DNA from: Tetracentron sinense
Taxonomy: Eukaryota > Streptophyta > Magnoliopsida > Trochodendrales > Trochodendraceae
NCBI GenBank assembly: GCA_015143295.1
Contig: CM026564.1
Coordinates: forward strand, 14,744,416-14,808,415
Direction of reading: 5' to 3'
Length of the DNA stretch: 64,000 bases
Part shown: positions 56,401-64,000 of the stretch, piece by piece
Layout: the number at the start of each line of letters is the position of its first letter
Numbering within the stretch: the stretch's first letter is position 1
Program-made: the position numbers and the translations under genes
The notes under the pieces: model-generated
The model's database searches: none
Told to the model about the DNA's origin: nothing
Seen by the model: the letters and a program-made list of their open reading frames with translations, nothing else

Positions 56401-56800
56401 GCTACGCCCAACGCCGCAAAACGAGCAATAGATCTGCTTTTCAACCCGCGAAAGTGGAATGGTTTTCCTTCTACTGGCTTGAAGAGTACCATTTTCTCAA
56501 AGCAAGCCACATGCCCATGATGTGCTGCTAACCAATCCATTCCCAAAATAACATCAAAGTCTTGGAACCCAAGGACGATGAGATCAACCGCCAACTCGTG
56601 GCTTCCAACTTGGACCACACCATTTCTATACACTTTATCTGCCAATACTGTTTTGCCAAGAGGAGTCGAAATGGCTAACTCCGGTTCTAGCTGACTTGGC
56701 TCCCCATAAAAGCCTTCTGAAAAACTCGGCGAGACAAACGAATGAGTAGACCCGGTATCAATCAACACTCGAGCCAAATACTCATTGACTAGTAGGGTTC
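53475..56800 (-). pseudogene. Element B pro-pol exon, near-intact (one stop)
   Basis: Tekay/Del-type pol of 3326 nt in one frame. Protease [11 protein letters not shown] lies at the start; RT has [11 protein letters not shown] and catalytic FVDDILVYS; RNase H has [18 protein letters not shown] and YTDHKS; integrase has [11 protein letters not shown]...CLVCQQ zinc region and core [23 protein letters not shown] and [10 protein letters not shown]; the GPY/F box is YVGPFEII; the C-terminal chromodomain-like segment ends [18 protein letters not shown]. Chromodomains of this type direct integration to heterochromatin. The only break is a TGA at 55821-55823, a Cys codon in A, eleven bases upstream of the catalytic FVDD motif. 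The protease frame has no ATG; the gene would be expressed by splicing from gag. Confidence 0.94.
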
Positions 56801-56947
56801 CTGAAATTTTAGGCTAGTTACGTCAATTCAAGCCTCAACAGTGTATACACGTAGGTATATATATATATATAGCATACCAACTACGTACACAAGGAATAAA
56901 ACATAACATAACAATCACGAATAAGGAAAATAACTCCTAACACGTAC
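56801..56947 (-). other. Putative spliceosomal intron between gag and pro, element B (147 bp)
   Basis: On the minus strand the donor is GTGCAAG/GTACGTG and the acceptor AAAATTTCAG/GAACC; the interior is AT-rich with a (TA)n stretch and a TTGAC branch-like word near the 3' end. Unspliced, gag meets TAG nine bases into the intron (56937-56939). Spliced, gag and pro join in frame through a Gly codon split 1+2. The 5-bp difference from element A's intron contrasts with the equal exon lengths. Confidence 0.75.
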
Positions 56948-58196
56948 CTTGCACCACATCGTCAGATGCAAGTGCATCGCCCTCTGTCAAGGTAAAAACT
57001 CGCCCCTGGTTCGCCTGGCGAGACTGAGGTGTAGATCGGGTAGTCTGAGATGACGCCTGATGTGATCCTGCTGGGCGTGCTGGTGGCCTAATTCCCTGAG
57101 ACTGGCCTGGTAAATGCCGGGTAGGGCAATCCCTAATCACGTGGCCCTGGCGACCACAGTGAAAACATCCACCCGATGCTCTTAGGCAATCCCCTGCTGG
57201 GTGCCTTCGGCCGCATGAAGGGCAGGCCTCATGCGTGCGGGTAGGAGGAGCCTGAGGTGGAGCATATCTCGCCACCTGAGGTGCAACTGGCCATGGGGCC
57301 GGGAGAGCCTGAGGTCGAGGTGCCTGTGGCACGTACTGCCGTGGTGCTGGGGCCGCATAAGTCGGCCTCATCGGTGGTGCTGGCCATGTATACTGATAAG
57401 GGCCGGTACGAGCCCGCCTCTCTGGAGGTGCTGAACTACTGGCTTGGCCTCTCGCCAACTCTCTCTTCTTAGACACCGCTTCAGAATTGGCCTCAACCAA
57501 TAAGGCCTTATCCACTACTTCGGCGTAAGTGGCGTGCCTGAAAACCGACACTTTCTCCATGATGACATCCTTGAGCCCTTGCTCAAACCTCCTCGCCTTC
57601 ATTGCCTCGGTGGCAATCATATGTGTCGCGAAGCGTGATAGCTCCGAGAACTTGGCCTCATAAGCGGCCACAGACATCGAACCTTGCTCAAGGTTGATGA
57701 ATTCTCTCTCTTTCTTTTCCCGTGCACCGATCGGAAAATACTTCTTGTAAAAAGTATCCTTGAACTCCTCCCAAGTCCAAGGTTGACCCTGCATGGTCAA
57801 GTCTCGCGTCCTCAATGCGGACAACCACCAATGGTGGGCTTCACCCTCTAGCATGAAAACTGCCCATGCTACTCTATCCTCCTCTGTAGGCGAGAGGACT
57901 GCAAAAATCTTCTCCATCTGGAGGATCCACGCCTCCGCAGCAAGAGGGTCCACACTCCCATGGAAGGATGGAGGCCTCAATCTCCTGAATGCCTCAACTC
58001 CAGCTGTACGATGTACTGGAGCTGCGGGCGGTGGAGTAGGTGCCGCTGATGCCGGTATAGTTTGCCGAGCCGCAAGTATGGCGAGTGTCTCAGCAATAGA
58101 GCCTAAGACCTGGGAGAGGTCCGGCTGCTCATCCTCATCTCTGGAAGAAGATGAAGCTCTGATGTGTGGTCCACGACCCCGTGTGCCCCGCCTCAT
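56948..58196 (-). CDS. Element B gag (intact)
   Basis: Gag polyprotein from ATG 58196 (MRRGTRGRGP). The capsid region has FRRLRPPSFHGSVDPLAAEA and WAVFMLEGEAHHWW, the retrotrans_gag-type core; then MSVAAYEAKFSELSRFATHM, a proline/alanine/arginine-rich linker and one CCHC knuckle CFHCGRQGHVIRDC. It has no stop or frameshift over 416 codons to the putative splice donor; without splicing it ends three codons later. It should assemble virus-like particles and bind the element RNA. It is the only intact large reading frame of a gypsy element in the window. Confidence 0.92.
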
Positions 58197-58541
58197 GACT
58201 AAAGTCCTGAGAACAATAGCACCACATGAGTCTCACTCGAAACCACAGTTTATTTCAATGTCAGTTCACAATAATTCAATTTGTATTAGTTGTATAATAC
58301 TAATATACATCACATCAAGTCATCAGAGTATTCATCACATTATACTTATACTTTAGTGTTCTAGCGTACCTAGGACCCGTACTTGGTTAAAGCAACCATT
58401 TTAGACTAAGACTAAAGTTTAGTCTTAAACTTGGAACCAGACTCGTTCCCGACTCACTCCCTTCCTAACTTGTTTCCTAACATATGCTCTTGTCAAGCCG
58501 TGGTATAAGATTCTAAGTGACCCTAGAGACCTAAAGCCTAA

Positions 58542-58553
58542 GCTCTGATACCA
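58542..58553 (-). promoter_or_regulatory. Primer binding site of element B
   Basis: The minus strand reads TGGTATCAGAGC four bases after the 5' LTR (spacer GAAG). Confidence 0.9.
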
Positions 58554-58856
58554 CTTCTGTCGCGACCCAAAACCCACCCTAGGAGTTAGAGTGAATCTTG
58601 GACGACTCAATCATGACTTACATGACTTGCTTGACAAACCAACCTGCAAAAACCCACAGAGCATATACAATAGAGGACATTATAGCGGAAACATAACTAT
58701 AAAACACAGCGGAAGTCTAACAAACCTCTAAGTATATACATATGGTCCAAGTTTATACAAAAAGTAACCAGAAGAAAGTGCGGACAGACCCTCCAAAATA
58801 CATGGATATAATCTCTCATCTCACCCACAGCTAATCCACTCAGAATCTACAACCAC

Positions 58857-58976
58857 CTAATGGTAACCCTCTACTGGAGGTTCCTCAAAAGGCTCCTCGA
58901 CGTACTCCTCCTCCACCCATGGACTCGGAGCACAGATATCAAATGGAGCAGCTGCTCCGCCGTCACCTGCCGACAT
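58857..58976 (-). CDS. Conserved LTR micro-ORF, element B 5' LTR (39 codons)
   Basis: Identical in layout to 51289-51408 and still open. In the 5' LTR it would form an upstream ORF in the element RNA if transcription starts between the palindrome module and here. Confidence 0.5.
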   Translation of the reverse strand: MSAGDGGAAAPFDICAPSPWVEEEYVEEPFEEPPVEGYH

Positions 58977-59567
58977 AAGAAGTACGGCTGAGCATGGAAT
59001 ACTCAGCGGGTACTAAGCACTAACCAATAGTCATAGCATACAGATAGCATACATAAAGGAGGAAGCAAGTTGCATATATAGAACCTGAACAATTTATATC
59101 ATACAAGGAAGCAAAACAATTTATAATCATGCTTGTATTTCGTAGAAAGCCGATGAAACCTCTTGAAAACATCGTGCACTTGACTTGACTTGAAAATACC
59201 ATTTCCGTGCTTGAAACTTGTTATGTTGTCTTATCTTGTCATATCATGCGTGTCATGTCATGTCATGCGTGTCATGTGAGTATCATGCTTGCTTGTTCAT
59301 AATTTAAACATGTTCACATGCCTAGTTGCCGTTCATAGTCCGTCACAACTAGTACTGTAGCACCCCGGACTTTTTCATCCTTAATGAATAGCACCCTCGT
59401 AGCTAATTGGCCGTTTTTGTAGTCAAATTAATAAATAAGGGAGAAATCGGAAATTCCGAAACGTCAGAAATGTTCGTTTTTGAAAGACGGATCCAACGCA
59501 AGTTGAATCATCGAAATCCGACGAGCGAGTCAAAAGATATGGTCAAAACAGTCCAGACATACAGAGC

Positions 59568-59752
59568 ACCGATCGCTCGGTCCAGTCAGCGATCGATCGG
59601 TCCATAACCGATCGATCGGTAGCTGTCGCACGGTCAGAAATTTTGTATGGGGAAATTTTCCAGAGAGCGAGTTTTTGACCGGTCGATCGGTCAATAACAC
59701 CGATCGCTCGGTAGGCAACCGATCGATCGGTCATAAGCACCGATCGCTCGGT
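59568..59752. repeat. U3 palindrome module, 59356 LTR
   Basis: Seven ACCGATCGATCGGT-type motifs in groups of three and four around a spacer with TTTTGTATGGGG and TTTCCAGAGAG. It is upstream of the exon-like segment. Confidence 0.88.
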
Positions 59753-60574
59753 CTATCGAGTTTTGCAGAATTTTTAGTAAGGGCGTTTTCGTCTTTTGGG
59801 TGTTAACCCTTACCCATAAGGGCTTGCCCGAGCCTTTAGGGCTTCATTCACCTCAGTTAGAAGGTTTTTGAGAGAGAAGAAGAGAAGAGAAGGGGGATTT
59901 ACATCTAGGGTTTTCCACTTGAGAGAATCAAGGGTTTTAGAACCCTAGAACCGTTCTAAAGGCTTGGATTCTCCAAATCCAACCTCAAGCTCGTGTGGAG
60001 TACCTCTTCCAAGCTAGGGCAGCGTTTCTACATCATCCTCAAGGATTTTTCTTTCCATTTTCAAGGTTAGTACACTCTTCCTAGTTACTTTGGTAATAAC
60101 CTAGGATCTTTTCTAAGTAAATATGTGTTAGATCTTTCCCATTGCTCTCTTGTGTTGGTATGTGCTAAATCCCTAAAACAAAAACAAGATAATACAAACA
60201 AATGGTGGAATGTATAAATGGATGAGGAGTGGAGGCAATTGGATGCCATGTTGTGATGTGTTGAATGATGGGAAAAATGGTGGAAGGGCATATTACGCAT
60301 AATGAACACACCCCAAGTGTTTGATGAAATGTTCGAATGAGAAAATATGAAATAACTAAAGGTAAAAAGGTTGAATACCACATGTTTGATAGAATGCATG
60401 AATAAACTAAGATTTGAAAGCATGAGTCACATAACTGTTCCCCATTTGGCAAGTTGTATGCATGTGTTATTTCGCTTCTTAAATTCTCATGTGAGTTGGA
60501 AATTGTTAAAATGCTATATGTCATCATAATTTCACGATTGCTATGCACGAGCACTTATGTAGATGGAGGATATT

Positions 60575-60974
60575 GTCAAGGGGGTTGGTAGCCCAGGGAT
60601 ATGCGGGTGCTAACCCCTGGCTCATAAGAAAGGACTCGGAAATGTTGCACTGTCAAGGAGGTTGGTAGCCCCGGTTAAGGGTGCTAACCTCTGGCTCATA
60701 AGAAAGGAAATGATATTGTCAAGGAGGTTGGTAGCCCCGGTTAAGGGTGCTAACCTCTGGCTCATAAGTAAGGTATCGTACTGTCAAGGAGGCTGGTAGC
60801 CCAGGGATATGCGGGTGCTAGCCTCTGGCTCATAAGAAGTGTATTGTACTGTCAAGGGGGTTGGTAGCCCAGGGATCATGCGGGTGCTAACCCCTGGCTC
60901 ATAAGAAAGGTATTGTACTGTCAAGGAGGTTGGTAGCCCAGGGATATGCGGGTGCTAACCTCTGGCTCATAAGA
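60575..60974. repeat. Minisatellite, 65-77 bp x 6
   Basis: Copies start at 60575, 60652, 60718, 60783, 60851 and 60920 with GTCAAGGAGGTTGGTAGCCC and end GGCTCATAAG. Each unit pairs GGTTGGTAGCCC with a GCTAACCTC-type word, so each could fold into a stem. Confidence 0.9.
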
Positions 60975-61189
60975 GATATTAAAAGGACAACTCAAAGAGA
61001 AATTGTATGATGCATAGACATGTTTTAGTTTCATAATAATTATGACTTGATAAAATGTTTATGTATGTGGTTGCTAGAAATGATTATGAACTATACTCCT
61101 TCCATTACTTGTATATGATGTTGTTCGTTATTACCATTGTTAGTTAGGGGCTTGTACTCGCTGAGTATTCCATGCTCAGCCGTACTTTC

Positions 61190-61345
61190 ATGTCGGCAGG
61201 TGCCCGAGTCCCTCTCGACATTTGTGATCCGGGTCCTTGGATAGAGGAGGACTATGGCGAGGAGGAACCTTATGAGGATCTAGTAGTCGAGCCTCAGGCG
61301 GAGGCGAGAGACTTAGACCATTGGCCCCACGGGGATGACTATTGA
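61190..61345 (+). CDS. Conserved LTR micro-ORF, 59356 copy (51 codons, intact)
   Basis: Function unknown. ATG at 61190 (MSAG) with an in-frame ATG at 61172 giving 57 codons (MLSRTF first). It has PLDICDPGPWIEEDYGEEEP, then an acidic stretch, then RDLDHWPHGDDY before TGA. It is strongly acidic, with no membrane segment or signal peptide. It is the most diverged copy, yet keeps the MSAG start, the PW-[VI]-EE-[ED]-Y core and the RDLD-x-WP end of the 16740 version. It lies 285 bp from the LTR 3' end. Confidence 0.55.
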   Translation: MSAGARVPLDICDPGPWIEEDYGEEEPYEDLVVEPQAEARDLDHWPHGDDY

Positions 61346-61653
61346 GCGAGACAAAGTTGTATTTTGTCTTTTGTATTTTGTTAGGTGGGTCTGTCCACCT
61401 TAGACTTAGACGTGTTTTGTATTTATGTTAACTTGGAATACTACAGTTTGGATCATTATAAAGAAAAGAAAATTTTAGTTTTCGCTTCCGCAAATTATGT
61501 TTAGCTTCCGCGCTCTGATTATCATTGTTTATTTCCTTATTTATCTTGTTCATTACAGGATGGTTTGGCAGGTTTGTATAGTCCACCTAAAGTATCCCTA
61601 AACTCCTAGAGGGTATTTTGGGGTGTGACAAGTACCCTATATGCAGATGGGTA

Positions 61654-61865
61654 TGCCTAGTTGCCGTTCATAGCCCGTCGCAACTAGCATCCATGCAGAA
61701 TGTGAATGCCTAGTTGCCGTTCATAGCCCGTCGCAACTAGCATCCATGCGGAATGTGAATGCCTAGTTGCCGTTCATAGCCCGTCGCAACTAGCATCCAT
61801 GCGGAATGTGAATGCCTAGTTGCCGTTCATAGCCCGTCGCAACTAGCATCCATGCGTGATGTGTG
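61654..61865. repeat. 53-bp minisatellite, element B right LTR (units 2-5)
   Basis: Units start at 61654, 61707, 61760 and 61813; the first unit (59319) was split by the solo LTR. There are five units against four in the left LTR. Confidence 0.92.
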
Positions 61866-62877
61866 ATGCTATGCTATGCGTGTCATGCCATGCTATGCTA
61901 TGCGTGTCATGCGATGCTATGCATGTCATGCGAGGGGATGGGAGACCTTTCCCTATGAAATGCATGATTGTCTTGCCCTTGTCAAAAGCGAAGTGAAACA
62001 TATCTTAGGATATGCCCCACCTCTACGCCCCATACTTAAAATATCGGTAAATCACATCATTTCATGCGTGCTCGTGAGATCGTGTGCATACTTGCATTTG
62101 GAATTAAATATAGCAATTTGGGGTAATTCACAAAGCATAGCATATAGCAATTTAAGTGAGTAATAATCTACGCATTTTAAGAAATGTAGGAAACACACTA
62201 TCATGAACCCTAACAATTTAAAGAGCAATCAAGCGTAGGTTCCCTTAATTTATCATTTATTTTGTTCACCTTGGCATTTCATCAAACATGGGGTGTGTTC
62301 ATTATTCACTTAAACCTAGATCATGCTTTTCTAGGTGGGTTATGCTCACATCACACTTGTATGTTCATTATTAGTACAATGCCCTTTCCCATTCGTTCAT
62401 CACATCATCCACACGGCATCCATTCGCCAACATCCATCTCCATTCACCATTCATACCACCAATCTCATAACACATATATATGTGAAGGAAAACAAGAAGA
62501 AATAAAGGAAAAGAGAAGCTATAACTAGGAGGGTAGTAAGAAGTACCGACCTTGACAAATGGGGGAAGAAATCCTCCACCAAACGCACGTGAGTTGCTGC
62601 CCTAGCTTGAGGAGAGTGCCCCACACGAGCTCCACGAATGCTTGAACCGAAATCTTGAAGAAATCGAGCTTGAGGTTGATCTAGGGTTTCAAAACCCTTT
62701 GATTTCTCTCCAAAATGGAACCTAGGTTTTGGAAAACCTTCTCCTTTCTCTCTATCTCTCAAAAGACTCTAAGGGTTGTGTATGAACCCTCAAATGATCG
62801 GGCAAAGCCTTTAAGGTATGAGTGAAACGCCCAAAAGACGAAAACACCCTTACTAAATTTTCTGCAAAAAAGCGAGT

Positions 62878-63061
62878 ACCGAGCGATCGGTGTTAATGAC
62901 CGATCGATCGGTTGCCTACCGATCGATCGGTTTCATAACCGAGCGATCGGTTAAAATTTCACTCTCTGGAAAATTTCCCCATAGAAAAATCTTGACCAGT
63001 CGATAGCCTCCGAGCGATCGGTTTTGGACCGATCGATCGCTCCATGGACCGAGCGATCGGT
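62878..63061. repeat. U3 palindrome module, element B right LTR
   Basis: Near-identical to 52977-53160; one of the few differences restores a perfect ACCGATCGATCGGT where the left copy has a substitution. Confidence 0.88.
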
Positions 63062-63279
63062 TGCCTGCAGGTCCAGACTGTTTTGGCCGTATCTTTTGAC
63101 TCGCTCGACGGATTTTGACGATTCAACTTGCGTTGGGTCCGTCTTTCGAAAATGAACATTTCTGACGTTTTGGAATTTCTGATTTCTCCCTTGTTTATTA
63201 ATTATACCTCTTTAAAGGAAAAATGGCAACTAAAAAGTCATGCATTAAATGTGAAAAGGGTCCGGGGCTCCACACAACT

Positions 63280-63533
63280 AAAGGTGAAACTTTAATCATC
63301 GATAAACCTGATACCTCTAAGAAATCTAAAAAGTTTAGAAAAGGGAAGAAAGGCAAAGGAAAGTTTAAAGACAATAAGGGTAAGGCAAGAGTTGCTAAAG
63401 GTTCTTCAGGGACAGCTGGCAAGGAAAACAAAGGCAATGGAAAGTGTTCCACTGTGGTAAAATAGGCCACTAGAAGAGGAATTACAGGACTTACCTTGCA
63501 ACTCTTAGGAAGGGTAGCGGAAGTACTCAAGGT
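63280..63533 (+). pseudogene. Element E gag, fragment 4 (basic linker and zinc knuckle)
   Basis: Gag resumes after element B with a lysine-rich stretch (SKKSKKFRKGKKGKGKFKDN) and the nucleocapsid region. The CCHC knuckle (around 63443-63475) has lost one base after its first Cys, which shifts the frame, and the Trp codon after its His is TAG. The nucleocapsid is therefore broken. Confidence 0.8.
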
Positions 63534-63992
63534 ATGAGATACTTTGAAGTACATATCACTGTTGAGTCTAACTTTCTGGACGGTCGTCCTAACTCCTGGT
63601 GCGTGGATTCTAGATCCACTGTACACGTTTGCAAATCTTTACAGGGGTTCAAGGAAATCAGAAAGCCGACCAAACAGGAGCAGAAGCTTAAAGTTGGCTC
63701 CGGTGCAAATGTTGCGGTGAAGTCAATCGGCTTGTTTACTCTTTATTTACCTAATGGAAAGACATTAATTTTAGAAGACTCCTTTTATGTGCCTTCAGCA
63801 CATCGAAATTTGATTTCAGTGTCTAGACTCTTATTTTATGGATTCTCTATCAATTTTAATTCAATTGTTGAAATTAAGAAAGATGAAATGGTCTTGATAA
63901 CTGGTAATCTAATTAATGGGGTTGTCCTGCGCATGTTCGCAATCTCGAACCCACTAAATTGGAATCTAGGACAGAGAAATGAAATTTTGTAG
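63534..63992 (+). pseudogene. Element E protease region
   Basis: Copia protease and following segment: NSWCVDSRSTVHVCKSLQGF, then LPNGKTLILEDSFYVPSAHR and NLISVSRL. The catalytic D-S-G triad reads D-S-R, a Gly-to-Arg change that should abolish activity. A stop at 63990-63992 ends the frame 8 bp before the window edge. GAG-pre-integrase and downstream domains lie outside. Confidence 0.85.
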
Positions 63993-64000
63993 GATATCCA

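Larger units (their letters stand above)
59356..61630 (+). mobile_element. Solo LTR, plus-oriented Tekay-like subfamily (2275 bp)
   Basis: It starts TGTAGCACCCCGG and ends GGGGTGTGACA, flanked by the perfect duplication AGTAC (59351-59355 and 61631-61635). It contains a palindrome module (59568-59752), an exon-like segment with TTTTCAAG/GTTAGTAC (donor-like, 60066), a six-copy minisatellite (60575-60974) and an intact micro-ORF (61190-61345). It sits in a near-young LTR of B, so it is among the most recent insertions. Confidence 0.93.
58558..63274 (-). mobile_element. Element B 5' LTR, split by a nested solo LTR
   Basis: It starts TGTCGCGACCC and ends GGGGCTCCACA, followed by CAACT, matching the left flank at 50985. 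A plus-oriented LTR (59356-61630) with duplication AGTAC is inserted at the first 53-bp repeat unit. Without it the LTR is 2437 bp, 53 bp longer than the left copy. Confidence 0.93.

Noticed and set aside
1..64000. tRNA, rRNA or other structural RNA genes
   Set aside because: None recognised. The TGGTATCAGAGC words are primer binding sites complementary to initiator tRNA-Met, not tRNA genes.

Overview
This window is plant nuclear DNA, almost certainly from a flowering plant, and consists almost entirely of nested LTR retrotransposons. I see no host gene. The evidence for a plant is the set of element lineages: Ty3/gypsy chromoviruses of Tekay/Del type with a C-terminal chromodomain, Ty1/copia elements (one SIRE-like) primed from initiator tRNA-Met (PBS TGGTATCAGAGC), Tat/Ogre-like LTRs with tandem repeats next to the polypurine tract, and a truncated LINE. 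I cannot name the species. Ten Ns at 4158-4167 mark an assembly gap.

Layout. 1-4157: remains of a minus-strand Tekay-like element (3' LTR 255-2242, pol remnant 2334-3612), hit by three further LTRs (ending 254, starting 3613, starting 3936). 4168-8656: AT-rich sequence, mostly unassigned, with a possible MITE. 8657-9217: 5'-truncated LINE. About 9320-18806: a complex satellite with a higher-order period near 2.3 kb, split by a Tat-like solo LTR (13358-15842) and a Tekay-like solo LTR (16469-18698). 19102-33681: 3' LTR and 3' untranslated region, with large tandem arrays, of a minus-strand Tat/Ogre-like element (D). D is interrupted by a SIRE-like copia element (19371-27085) and by a probable copia solo LTR (31331-33416). 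From 33682 to the window end: a plus-strand copia element (E). Its gag is split by gypsy element A (37807-48266), a solo LTR (48539-50805) and gypsy element B (50990-63274). B carries another solo LTR (59356-61630) inside its own 5' LTR. Most boundaries are supported by TG...CA ends and 5-bp target-site duplications, so nesting is readable four levels deep (D, E, B, solo LTR).

How the parts work. A and B are complete in structure: LTR, PBS, gag, pro-RT-RNaseH-integrase-chromodomain, PPT, LTR. In both, gag and pro lie in different frames, joined by what looks like a spliceosomal intron of 142 or 147 bp. The exons on either side are the same length in both copies (1249 and 3326 nt), whereas the intron differs by 5 bp. 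Unspliced RNA would make Gag alone; spliced RNA would make Gag-Pol. B has one in-frame stop and A has three.

Three observations stand out. (1) Every full-length LTR of the Tekay-like family here carries, about 270-320 bp from its 3' end, a conserved acidic micro-ORF of 39-51 codons whose differences between subfamilies are largely at third codon positions. (2) The U3 promoters carry arrays of CGATCGATCG-centred palindromes. The same module is present in the unrelated SIRE-like copia LTR, and element A has replaced it with a 26-bp repeat. (3) The putative gag/pro intron described above.
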